DNA of 64,000 bases from Plantago elongata (lineage: Eukaryota > Streptophyta > Magnoliopsida > Lamiales > Plantaginaceae), in NCBI GenBank assembly GCA_036897095.1, contig JAYMSP010000071.1:1-64000 (forward strand). The letters are read 5' to 3'. Below, piece by piece: positions 49,121 to 60,165 of the stretch (its first letter is position 1; each line of letters opens with the position of its first letter). The notes beneath the pieces are model-generated. The model saw only the letters and a program-made list of their open reading frames with translations, did not search any database and was not told the origin of the DNA. Made by a program: the position numbers and the translations under genes.

Positions 49121-50086
49121 CTATGCAGATTCATCATAGGCACCACAGGCATCGGCACCGCCACCACCACCAGCATCACCACCACCAGATGCCAATACAT
49201 CTTGCATAACCGTCTGTCCCACGGTTTGGAAAGCCCCTTCAACAAGTCCCTGCATTGCAGACGACAACAAATTGCTCCCCAAATTGTTCTGCTGCATCAC
49301 CACGTTGGGATTTCCATACGCAGGTCGCCCTGCTGCATTTTGATTCCCAAATTGACCACCTGGATGACTGGCACTATGAACCAACTGAGGTTGACTGGCG
49401 CTATGAACCAACTGAGGATGACTATTCTGTTGATAAACAGGATTACCCACGGCAGGAGCAGGAAATGAATAATGATGCTGGAGAGTAGCTTGCTGCTGAT
49501 GCTGTTGATAAGGCTGGTGAGGTGCAGTAGTAATTGTAACCGTTGTGCAATCCAGATGAATGTCGAAACCACAAGTGTGGCAGCGGTACAACCACTGCCT
49601 CTCCCCAATCTTCTTGCATATGTCGCATGAGAAACCGCTATGGCCCAGGTAGGGGTTCTTGAAAGTTAGGTCAAGATGACAGGTGGCGTGGGACTGGTGC
49701 CTGATCTTGAGGGGCTTTATTGCGCAGGTGACATGAAGGTCGTAGCTGCACCCTTGGGTACAGTGGTAGCTCCACCCGTTGCCTGTGTGGTTGCACGCGT
49801 CACAGTTGAAGATTCCTTCCGGGTAGGCAGATAAGGCAAGAAGTGTGAGGGTGCAGGGGTGTGAAGGGTGAGTGATTAGTTTTGGGAGGGTGGCACAGGA
49901 TTGGTGGAGGGTGAAGTTGCAAGGTTGGCAGGAGTAGGTGATTTTGCCGCTGGTTTGGAGTTTGCAGCCGGAGCAGAAGGGGGTTTGTGGGCTGTGATTC
50001 AGATAGAGGATATGTGGGTGGCTGAAGTGGTTGATTTGCGATGGTGGAGTTGTAGTCGCTACAGGTTGGAAGGTTGCTCGGCCCAT
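49121..50086 (-). CDS. DC1-domain (Cys/His-rich C1) protein
   Basis: Single-exon protein of 321 residues. Three DC1 zinc-binding repeats at about residues 20-64, 73-121 and 132-180 each show H-x-SHP, C-x2-C, then C-x2/3-C and a final H-x2-C, for example CSGCKLQTSGKITYSCQPC and CDICKKIGERQWLYRCHTC. DC1 proteins are plant-specific and several take part in stress or hormone signalling; the exact role here is unknown. The C-terminal 140 residues are Gln/Gly/Ala-rich, with a short repeat (PQLVHSAS twice) and GGGDAGGGGG near the end. I chose the ATG giving MGRATFQP because homologues begin this way. An in-frame ATG at 50209 would add 41 residues without known similarity. Confidence 0.88.
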   Translation of the reverse strand: MGRATFQPVATTTPPSQINHFSHPHILYLNHSPQTPFCSGCKLQTSGKITYSCQPCNFTLHQSCATLPKLITHPSHPCTLTLLALSAYPEGIFNCDACNHTGNGWSYHCTQGCSYDLHVTCAIKPLKIRHQSHATCHLDLTFKNPYLGHSGFSCDICKKIGERQWLYRCHTCGFDIHLDCTTVTITTAPHQPYQQHQQQATLQHHYSFPAPAVGNPVYQQNSHPQLVHSASQPQLVHSASHPGGQFGNQNAAGRPAYGNPNVVMQQNNLGSNLLSSAMQGLVEGAFQTVGQTVMQDVLASGGGDAGGGGGADACGAYDESA

Positions 50087-50526
50087 GGTGGTAGGATGTA
50101 GATCAGAAGTGAGGGGAGATGTGGTCTTATTGATATTTGTTGGGTTGTAAATCGGATCTACCCTGTAATTGACTTTTGATTTTGATGGCCAAGTCAAAGT
50201 CACTGCCAACCTAGAGTTTACTCTTCATTGCTGGGTCAACTGGTAGGCAAATTGAATACTACAACTATAAGCATCATTGAGAGATCTATCAACTATTTCA
50301 GATTCTTGGATGGTTAGATTAAAAAAAGACCATGTTTAACAAGTAAAACACAGAAGTTACAGAGGTTGAGGTTTTCTATGCGGCAAATGAAGTGACTATA
50401 TCAAATCATGAACATTACCAGACTAACAGCACTATCTAGTTTCTATGTTAACTGCACATCATCCATATTGCTACAAGAAATAAATCAGATACAATAGTTC
50501 TTTCACCCTAACCAATTCTTGGGGTA
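50087..50526. other. Short spacer between DC1 gene and SSU72
   Basis: Holds the DC1 promoter and the SSU72 3' UTR. Nothing else is evident. Confidence 0.4.
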
Positions 50527-52208
50527 TTAATAGTACGATATGCTGTAGACAAGCTTTCGGTTGTTTTGCCTCTCAAAATTTGATATTATATCATCAATTA
50601 GTTCCTCCCAATTATCAGTGGCCTCGAGCTGCATGTAAGATGCTTTAACGGTGAGAATTTCAAGAATTAGTTTTAGTAAAATTGCCTGGCACAAAGAAAG
50701 CAGTACCTCTTGGCATAATTGCAGAGCTTGGCGACCACCCACAGCGGCCTCCTCGTGGTTGTCTTTCACTTCTAAATTGATCACCAACACAGTTTTCATA
50801 AGTACATGATCCCTGCCATGTAGATCTGCAATAATTCCCAGTTACTCGAACAGTCAAATCATGTTAAGAAAGCCAGAATTAAAATAAGAATAAGATGCAT
50901 GCGTCCATCACTGTGCTCCAGGTTTCTAAATGTATAATGAGCTGTGTTATAGAATAAAGCAGATGATCAACACACTTCAGCTACCTTCTACAACATCTCC
51001 AATTCTTTCTTCTGTTCCCTTAATTGGCCGTGAAGGACCCCTAATTATGAAAGTTAGAAGCCAAGCCCTAAATCATGGATATATATAATTCAAGCTAAAC
51101 AGTGCAGTACTACACAGCCAGTTTGAGCTTCTTAATATACATTTGGACAACTAAAACATAAAATCTAAGTTTCTAGCCATAAGGATGAGTTTAGTTGTCA
51201 TATTTCAAAAATCAAAGCATTCCCACAGAATTTAATTAATATCTGACTCAAATATTTCTACTTCTGTAGCTCAGTGCAATACATAATCATAATTACTTAT
51301 AACAATTAATTTACATATCTGCCAATACGAGGATATTTTGCAATCGGACGAGTGGAATTTCAGGAGAAGGCTGCATGTAGTGTTTCTACAAAAGTTCGAA
51401 AACCCAAGATCTACAGAATTGTTGTTTGCATACTAACTTCTAAGTTCGACGCATGTATGCAATGCTAATAGCAATTGCAAACTTCAATTAAACTCAAAAC
51501 ACCATCATAAGTAGCAGTTTGTCTATAAAAATAAAGCCGCCAAGTCAGTGCTAATTAAGTTGCAAAGAAGGTGCATAAATCCGTCTTTCAGACGACGAAA
51601 TGTTCACTGGCATTTCCCACCGTAAGTGAATAGCTCAAAGTGAAAACACTTGAAGGCAGCAAAAAGCTCACTACTCTATACTCTAATAACAAGCTGAAAC
51701 AAACACATTGATCAAACAGAAGCAGAAAAATAAGAAAAAAATTAGAGACCTTCAAGAACCATATCGAAAACTTTCTCTTCAAACGTGAGCACGACATCAA
51801 AAGTACCATCATTCGCATTGTCCTGCCACCGTTGAGGAGCAGTCTTGACACTCACATTCCTCTTCAACATAGGCAATATCCCATTCCTCCTATACCTAAC
51901 CAAAACACACCCAATTTCCACCAATTTAGCTCACACTGTTCAATTAGGGTTTAACAATTGCTACCAAATTCACAAAATTAGTTGAAAACTTACAATTCGG
52001 GGTCTTTACGACGAAGATCATCGAGCATTTGCCTGTAAGGGGTGCCGAAATCGTAGACGTTAGGCTCTCTGATGGAAGGACCAGGGAGCTTGACGTGTTG
52101 GCCGGTGCCGTACGAAGCGACGTCAAAACCCTCCCGTTTCAGCAGGAAATGGGCCTCCATGCTCCGGTTCTGATTCGACGAGCATACCATTGCGTGACGG
52201 AGCTTCAT
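50527..52208 (-). CDS. SSU72: RNA polymerase II CTD phosphatase SSU72
   Basis: Removes phosphate from Ser5 (and Ser7) of the RNA polymerase II C-terminal repeats, linked with 3'-end processing. Four exons on the minus strand: 52208-51994, 51895-51750, 50825-50707, 50628-50527; 193 residues, the usual length. The low-molecular-weight-phosphatase-type loop CSSNQNRS has Cys9 and Arg15 (C-x5-R). GREG-like KREGFDVASYGTG, LPGPSIREPNVYDFGTPY and FDVVLTFEEKVFD are family hallmarks. The last part, NHEEAAVGGRQALQLCQE and WEELIDDIISNFE, is well conserved too. It is a host regulatory gene with nothing odd in sequence. Confidence 0.95.
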
Positions 52209-53694
52209 CTCTATTTGATACTACTAGTACTGATGAAAAATATGGAAATGTTCTTCAACAACTGGTTGATTCAAGGTTTTGACAAGGAGAATGGTAGTGT
52301 GTGTCTCTTCAGCTGGGAATCTCAAGTTTTCAGCTATGACTGCACAACTTTAACTTATACTATGGAAAGGAATGGGCCTTCTCAATTTTCTTTTGGGCTT
52401 CCATTGCTTTCTTATAGTTTGGGTTCCTATCAAAGGGAAATAACCATTGGACTGGAGGCCCAGCATTGTGACAATTCATTGGTTGATTTCGTACGAGTCA
52501 TGTCATGACTTTTATGGAGTCCAGAATCTTATTAGTCCAGATTCATCAACTGAGCATTTGTCTGCAAAAATACACGTTTGTATAAATGTAAACTTTGGTG
52601 AAGTCATTTGTCACGGGACTTGGTAGATTTGGGGAAAATTATGCAAACTAAACTGCTAAACTAGTCAATTGGATGTTTGTCTTGACGTTTTGAGCACAGG
52701 TAATTCTTATTCTCATCCTTGTAGTTTCGGTTTGTATTTGAACGGGAAGGGCAAGCTGTGCATTTCAATTGTTATGTTTGGTTCATCTTCTCCAATATGT
52801 TTGGTTCGTGTTTGTTTGCATACTCGTGATTATTGCACTAAAGGCCCTTCGTATTCAGAACTTTCAAACCTGAAATTTTTTTGTATAAGAGCAAGCACGA
52901 AGGTTCTCCTTAAACCACAGTGCTGTAAAGAGCAACGCATGTATAAACTCGATAGAATTAAGTCTCTGTCACTTTGTGCAAGTGAGGTCAGAAGTGTATC
53001 AGAAAGTAGTAATTCATAAGTCTTAGACAAGACATGTATTAGTGAGAGACAATATAAATAAATTTGATGATCTTAAGTATATTCATAATATTTTAAACAA
53101 TATTAATGACGTTTTTTTTTAAACGGTTAAAGGGTGATTCGAATTTTAATTTATTGGTTGAAGTTGAAGCGTATTACTAATTGAGATGTGCTTTATTGTC
53201 ATTAATAATGTTTTATATGTGGATATTTTATCTTAGTTTTTATTTTATATATATATGTATATTAGTTAAACCTTTAATGTTTTATATTGTAATTGTCATG
53301 GTTTTCCCATCTTTTTTAGTCTCTTTATAAATTGGCTCTTGAAATATGTATTGTAATTTAATGTTGATTGGTGGTTGGGGAGTCTTCAATTTATTTTATT
53401 TCGAATATTTGTAATGTAATGTTTATGATGCTTGTATATTATTAATACGATGTTTATTTAATTTTGGATGATTGTATTATATTATCACGTATATATTTAA
53501 CCGTTCTGCTGAACTTTATATATTAAAAAAGTTATTCTATACCAAATAAATAATAAACAATCAATTTTACATAAAAATTAAAAACATTATCATTTAAACT
53601 ATATTTTTATTCACTTTTCTATACTTTATTACTTTATTATTTCATATAATATTATACGTCAATTTAAATATATTAAATTATTCATCCCTATTTA

Positions 53695-53774
53695 CAATTG
53701 TACTTGACTTGTTTTGTATACAGTGATTATAGTATTTTAAATGGTTAGCCAATTGTACTTGACTTGTTTTGTAT
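53695..53774. repeat. Direct duplication, period 55
   Basis: A 25-base unit starting CAATTGTACTTGACTTGTTT is found identically at 53695-53719 and 53750-53774. Confidence 0.85.
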
Positions 53775-55171
53775 GTAGACAAGCAGTTTATATATATTCG
53801 AGTCTCACAAATACTCATGAGAGCTGTCTCTATATAGAATTGGTAAAATATTATTAATAAAACAATCCATGTTATTAGTTAAAATATTTATTTATTAATA
53901 AAATAATATAAATTTTGTTTTAATATGAAAAAACTTTAATATTAAGAATATAAGTGTTTTAATTGATAACATAAAAAAAATTAAAAATTTAGATTCGTCC
54001 CTAAATATATTATTCAGAAACCGTCTATCCGGAAACTTGCCTCTTTCAGTGTGGATGCATATGAGACACGAAAATGATTCGAGACCATTATACTATACTC
54101 ATGTTGTTTTGAGATATTTGGGGAGGGACCTGGGCAAGGAGAACCACAAGTCCACAAGTAGGCATGCATTGAGAGAAGAACACGCAATAAATAAATAATT
54201 ATTGACATAAAAAAGAATAATTGAATAAATTTATGGCATATAAAAAGCCCACGAGGGCCAAAATTAAAATTACATTACACTACACTTCAAATTCTCAAAG
54301 TAGTTTCAACGAAATTGACACCTCCAATCTATCGGATTCGGACTATCTAGAACCACCACAAAGTTACAACCATACACGACAACTCAATGGCCTTCATCAT
54401 GCAGTATATTATGATATCTAATCGTATCCTTTTTGCAAAATTTCATGTCACAATTACTATTCTATCCTTCAGCCTCATTTTCACTAATAACTTAATTCAC
54501 ACTTTTGATCAATGTGCGACAGTGCAAATAACAACTCAAATTTTACACATATCAAGCCTCACGTGGTTCCCATACAAAAACAAACCATCGTAACACCGAT
54601 ATTATTAATCAAAATATTCATATTCTCAACATTAAATTTTTTTCATACTACAACAAGAATTATTTCAACATGAGTATCTTATTAATAACATGGGTAATTT
54701 TATTAGTAACATAGTCCGTCTCTTCATATAAATCGTCTCTCGTTCATGAAACTTTGTGTTTTACATATAATAGAGATTGAAATATACACATAAAAACTTA
54801 CTTTGTTAGGATATGTTCAACTGTTAATTCTGATAACGCTTGCAACGTGACTCTAGTGGTAATATTTTATAGCAATAAAAAATTAATTTATCAACCAATT
54901 TTATCGTGAGATCAATATCTACCAATTAACTATAGTCAATTAAATTCCATGACAACTTTATTAGAGGAATATCATCAGATACACTATAATGCTTTTCAAA
55001 TCCTCCAGACTATTATGCTAGAATTCACTTACAAAAAAAAGGAATTCATTAGCGCCTCAATAATTTATGAGTATTCATGCAACAACATTTATTTGCCTCT
55101 CATGAGGCAAGAATGTCGATCTCCCTACAATTAAAATAAAGTAGACATTCCTCTTTTAAAAATAAATGAAT

Positions 55172-55345
55172 TACATTATAGACTGGTAATTAGACTTTAT
55201 TATCTTCAATTGTAATTCTTTTAACTGAATTGAACTGAAATAAATGAAACGGAATTGAATTAAATTATAATATAAAATATAACTAAGTAAAGTTGAATTA
55301 ATTGAGCCGAATGAATTTTCAGTTGAAAAGAATGTGAACTTCCTC
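55172..55345 (-). repeat. Dispersed repeat, related to 40.77-40.94 kb
   Basis: Read on the minus strand it contains TTCTTTTCAACTGAAAATTC, later CAGTTCAATTCAGTT and CAATTGAAGATAATAAAG. The 40.77-40.94 kb block reads TTCTCTTCAACTGAAATTTT, CAGTTCAGTTCTGTT and TAATTGAAGATAATACAA in the same order. Two copies in one window suggest a dispersed element with unclear ends. Confidence 0.4.
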
Positions 55346-55469
55346 GTTAAGTTCGGTCGGAGGGCATTTTGGTAAACATCGCCGTGCAAAATAATCTATC
55401 GACAGTCAAATTAAGGCCGGCCATAACAAAATGTAGTACTCCACAATTTGTCAGCTTACAAAATCGGTG

Positions 55470-55478
55470 TATATAAAA
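55470..55478 (+). promoter_or_regulatory. TATA box of the DUF760 gene
   Basis: TATATAAAA about 235 bases before the start codon, followed by a CT-rich leader. Confidence 0.6.
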
Positions 55479-55706
55479 ACAGAGTCCTATATTCCGTGAT
55501 CATTCATCCAACAACTCCGTTTAGTCTACTGTGGTTAGCTCAAAATCCATACCAATCTTCTTCTCTTCTCATCTTCTCCAAACCATCACCATATCTTCTT
55601 CTTCAATAGTGGTGTCCACCACCTGCAAAACCAGATTGCTGCAGTATCCATTACACGAAATCAACAACTCCAATCACTACTATCCCTTTGGAGGAATCTC
55701 ATTTAG

Positions 55707-57415
55707 ATGGAGACAGTTGCCGCTTTTCGCTCTCCTCTGGGCACTCTTTCTCATGATTGCCGCACTCATGTCGACCTCCCGCCGCTCCGATCCAAATCCC
55801 TCTTCTCTAAACCTCCCGCTCTTCAGGTAATTTCATCTTTCTCTTTACCTTTCCATCAATTTCATTCAAAGCAAGCTTTTTTATGTTCAAGAAAATGTGT
55901 AAAGTCACAAGCTTCACCTCAATTGGCTTCGTCTGTGTACTTAGAAATGGTTCGATTGGTGAAAATTTGGAGTGAATTTGGTGTATATGAATAATGGTGT
56001 ATGTATCCATGATATGTTGAAAGTAGCTAGTAAGCTGAAGATTAAACGAATTACGAAATTGATCTATTGATAGCCTGCAATTGAAGATTTGAATTACTTG
56101 ATTTTGAGCTGTTTAGGCACTAGATTGAATTGCGGTAATTTGGGAATTCAGTGTATTTACGTTAGATTTGTCATATTTTGCAGCAAAGAGCGTTAGTTTC
56201 TCGTGGTAATAGGAAAATTGGTGTTGTGAGTCGAAAGAGATTAGCAATTAGAGCATCTGTTCAACCACCTTCTGATGGTTCTGGACCTTCCATTGCTCCG
56301 CTTCAATTGGAGTCGCCGATTGGACAGTTTCTCACTCAGATTCTCGTAAACCACCCGCATCTTGTGCCTGCTGCGGTAGAGCAGCAGCTCGAACAGCTTC
56401 AGACTGACCGAGATACCGAGAAGGAGAAAGGAGAGCCGTCTGCTTCTGGTACTGAACTAGTGCTATACAGGTTAGTACTTAGTAGTAAGCTATATGTTTC
56501 GTTTCCCCAACAGTTTTCGGTTAAATTTATAATAAGCATCACATTTCGTAACTTTGTTTAATCACTTCCGATTAATTATGAGTGAATAGGAGAATGGCGG
56601 AGGTGAAAGCCAATGAAAGGAGAAAGGCCTTGGAAGAGATACTGTATGCACTGGTGGTACAGAAATTTATGGATGCGAATGTCCCTTTGGTTCCCACTGT
56701 AGCCCCAGATAGGTCTGGGCGGGTCGACACCTGGCCAAGCCAACAAGAGAAGCTTGCTAGCCTACACTCCCCTGAAGCTTTTGAGATGATTCAAAATCAC
56801 CTGACTCTCATTCTTGGGAGTCGTGTAGCTGATGCGAGTACAGTTGCTCAAATAAGCAAGCTTAGGGTTGGACAGGTTTATGCAGCTTCTGTCATGTATG
56901 GATATTTCCTCAAACGGGTCGACCAGAGGTTCCAGTTGGAGAAGACGATGAAGGTCCTTCCTCAAGGTATTGACAATGAAAGTAATAATGCCCAACAAGT
57001 TATTGCGGAGGAGTGGCAACCGAATGCTGAAAGTACTTTTAAGGCTCCACAAAATGCTCAGACAAACCCGGAAGTTTCATCATCTGGCGGTATTGGTGGT
57101 GGAAGTTTCGATGGGATTAAGCCATCAAGACTGAGAACTTATGTTATGTCATTTGATGGGGATACACTGCAAAAATATGCAACCATTAGGTCCAAGGAGT
57201 CTGTCAGTATTATTGAAAAGCATACAGAAGCATTGTTTGGTAAACATGAGATAGTTATCACACCCCAAGGGACCGTTGATTCTTCCAGAGATGAAACCAT
57301 CAATATTAGCTTTGATGGTCTAAGAAGACTAGTTCTTGAGGCTGTGACCTTTGGTTCGTTTCTCTGGGATGTTGAGAGCTACGTGGACTCAAGGTACCAT
57401 TTTGTTGCAAATTAA
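55707..57415 (+). CDS. Chloroplast DUF760 protein ('UV-B-induced', At3g17800-like)
   Basis: Three exons: 55707-55826, 56184-56470, 56590-57415; 410 residues. The first 65 residues are Ser/Arg/Leu-rich with few acids and look like a plastid transit peptide, ending near RKRLAIRASVQPP. The DUF760 region includes SPIGQFLTQILVNHPHLVPAA, ERRKALEEILYALVVQKFMD, VGQVYAASVMYGYFLKRVDQ and RLRTYVMSFDGDTLQKYA. A second part, KHTEALFGKHEIVITPQGT, reaches the C-terminus. The biochemical role is unknown; the Arabidopsis homologue is named for UV-B induction. Splicing follows GT-AG throughout and the frame is intact. The next gene is a PAP17-type phosphatase, as in Arabidopsis. Confidence 0.9.
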
Positions 57416-58416
57416 GTAGCGCCTGCCTTGGCAAAAGAAAATTTGTGTGGGATTCTGCCGTGGAGTATGATTTTGACAGATTAACTATCATTCTCCATTG
57501 ACCTTGTAAATAGTAACAGTGCTTTAATTTATACTTAGCAGCCATACGGTCAATTCAGGATCCCCTCCTGCTGAAATTAGTCTATTTCTGTTTCGTCTTC
57601 GAATTCTATTGTGTGGTTATAGAAATTTGGTTGTTATACTTTGATTAGTTCTCCAAGTGATTACGTTTGGGTGCAATCTTGCATTACTTCTAAAAAGTGT
57701 GCAACTCATGTTGAAAGTTTCTTGCTCCTGAGTACCAACAATGGACGCATCTTTTCTGGAACATTGACTACAGGCTAAAATGTTACGCATTTTAGATGGT
57801 AGTTATATTCCTTGCTCTTGACTGATGTGTTAAATGTTAATTAAGTGGTTGGTAGCTATCATCATTCTTTAGAAATGGTCATCTCGACCAATTATTGTCT
57901 TTAACTGCTAACATCTTACAAGCCAATCATCTTGGTTTTGGAAAGGTCACTTAAAATGCTGAAGCTTTGTTGTAATTAAACAAGAAATCTCATCAAAAGA
58001 TGCTTTAGGTGTGCCTATTCAGTTACCTGGAGCACTTCTGTGTGACTATATAGGCACAGCGAACTAACATATTCCCAATTCAACTTTGTTCGCACATTGT
58101 GATCTGCATATATGATCGTCCTTACTCATAGTTTCGGTGTTTGCATTTGTCAATATCAGATACTGTCTGATTTACTCTCTTGAAACATCAATATACTCTG
58201 CTGGGTGCCCTGCAGTTTTGTTACTGTTAACCTTAGGTGTACATGTATATGTGTGTACTCAAACTCAATGTTGGTGTTGAGAGTGTTCATCATTTTTCTC
58301 CACATGGTTAAGATCTTTATTTGAATCTCGTCATTATTTGGTATTTTAGTACATTGATAATCAAATTATCTTATAACACACATTAAAGCTCAACAAACAG
58401 TTGATGGTACTAACGG
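57416..58416. other. Convergent intergenic region
   Basis: About 1 kb between two genes that end toward each other. It contains the 3' UTRs and no further recognisable feature. Confidence 0.4.
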
Positions 58417-60165
58417 TCATAGGACAGTGCGTTCATGATATCTCGTGTGGTCATTTTTCTTGGTCAGTTGTATCTTGTGCATAGGTTTCCGATAAACATC
58501 GTAAAATACAACATCTGCCTTTTCAAGATCAAGCAGTACGGATATAAAGCCTTGCCCATCATGGTAGAAGTGTTTGGTGCCATTCAAAGTTTCTTCGTGC
58601 ATGTCATTTTTCCAAGCCTTGGAACCACCTCCACTTGTTAGAAACTCTATTGTACTACACAAAAGCACATTTAAGGTATTCAATTGCACAAGTGAGTGTA
58701 CATTTTTATATCAGAATGTTAAACAATGTCAAAATTTACCCTTCTTTGTTGCTAATGTGTTCCATGCAGTGATCATGCCCGTTGATGTACATATCCACAT
58801 TGTGTGCCTGGAAAGTTTCGGAATGATGTCACAATTTGTAGAATACTCCTCACGCCAGGTCATAACATCATAAGCTATTTCTTTGTGTGTGTGTGTGTGT
58901 TTGTTACTTCTCAACACCTTGAACATTTTGGTATCCTATTATGTAAAGTATACCTCAAGAATTGGGAGAATGTGTTCAACCATGTCCGGAGTGTCGCCAT
59001 GATGACCGATGCTTCTGATAGTATGATGTCCAACCACAATTTTCCAGGTTGCCTCCGATTTACTCAGTACATGATCCAGGTCCTACGCACCAAATCAAAT
59101 GTTCACAGTCATATCCATATCAATAAGTGTAGGTAGTGTTTCCACTACCCCGGCTCTTGGAGGGTGTATGTTAAGACATTTTGAGGTTTAACCAGTGTAA
59201 GGTCTTTGCATGGCATGACAACCTGGAAATGGGTACCGTTGCATCATGGTGATTGAGCATAAGTATGCACATGTTCTTACCGTTAGAAGGGAAGTTAAAT
59301 ACTTCTCCCGTGGGAGTATTCCTGTCCAGTTGTACTTGTCTTTCTTCTTGGTGTTTGTGAAGTAGTCCTCCACGAAAGGGTTAGTATCCATGAAAAAAAT
59401 ATCCGCGGCTCCTAACCATGAGAAGTCATGTCTCGTAAGTTAAGCAGTGGTCCGAACAAAAGAGTTATAAGTTAGATTTGTTTTACCTGCTGCAATGATG
59501 AAATTCCTCTTGCAACGCCATCTGTTATCAATAGCTCTAAGAACTTTACTTACTTGAGCGTCCGAATTTCCCATGTAGTCATGATTCCCAAGCACTTCAT
59601 TATATAGCGCAACATATGGTTAGGCAGTTTGTTTTTACAGGAAAACAAATGATTACCTATTTGTGGTGATGACTGTCTATCAGTTTCAGGTTAGATATGA
59701 GTAAACTGACCACTGTACCAGGGAACTTGAAGGCTTGGAGCTGTGTAGATTTGGGTAAACGAGTCCTGAAACTGAGGATCATTTACATCCTGGATTCCAG
59801 TATCATAGAAGTTATCCCCAGTAGAGATCACAAAATCGATCCCCACCATCCTTCCGATTTCTCCCATCTGCACGAGTAAATATTCAGGGAAAGTAAGAAG
59901 CATGACTGGATGTTTAAAAAACTAGAATTCTAACCTGTTTAGCAACTTCAGACTGATTGAAATTTCCGCCTCTTCCCCAGTCTCCGACTGCTAGGAAAGC
60001 AACTGCAACGATACGTTCCTTTTGCTGAAAATGTACATGTCTTGGAAATTGAGACACATGTATGGCTAACAGTGTGCTCACACAAGCTATTAGTAGTGTC
60101 CATACCAAGGCATTGCTAGTGTTCAACAATGTCATTCTTGTGATGTTGAGGTTATGTGTTGACAT
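58417..60165 (-). CDS. PAP17: Purple acid phosphatase, low-molecular-weight type (PAP17-like)
   Basis: Secreted metallophosphatase releasing phosphate from esters; the PAP17 group responds to phosphate starvation and stress. Seven exons on the minus strand: 60165-59935, 59867-59711, 59594-59487, 59411-59281, 59082-58954, 58807-58740, 58654-58417; 353 residues. A hydrophobic segment ([19 protein letters not shown]) serves as signal peptide or anchor. All five metal-ligand blocks are seen in order: GDWG, GDNFYD, GNHDY, VVGHHTI and [17 protein letters not shown] and DGQGFISV complete the family. An ATG ten codons downstream (60135) is an alternative start that leaves a more typical signal peptide (343 residues). 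A (GT)n tract sits in the intron 58808-58953. Naming as PAP17 rests partly on gene order; PAP3, PAP7 and PAP8 are close relatives. Confidence 0.92.
58885..58902. repeat. (GT)n microsatellite in PAP intron
   Basis: Eight to nine GT units within the intron 58808-58953. Confidence 0.8.

Larger units (their letters stand above)
52209..55469. other. Long AT-rich spacer
   Basis: About 3.3 kb. The part next to SSU72 is its promoter. From 53000 on it is very AT-rich. It holds a 25-base direct duplication and a dispersed repeat (listed). No gene is supported. Confidence 0.4.

Noticed and set aside
52029-52508. Plus-strand frame of 159 codons over the SSU72 start
   Set aside because: It is antisense to the well-supported SSU72 exon 1 and has no homologue pattern.
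52669-53019. Plus-strand frame of 116 codons in the spacer after SSU72
   Set aside because: No recognisable motif, and no splice or promoter context.
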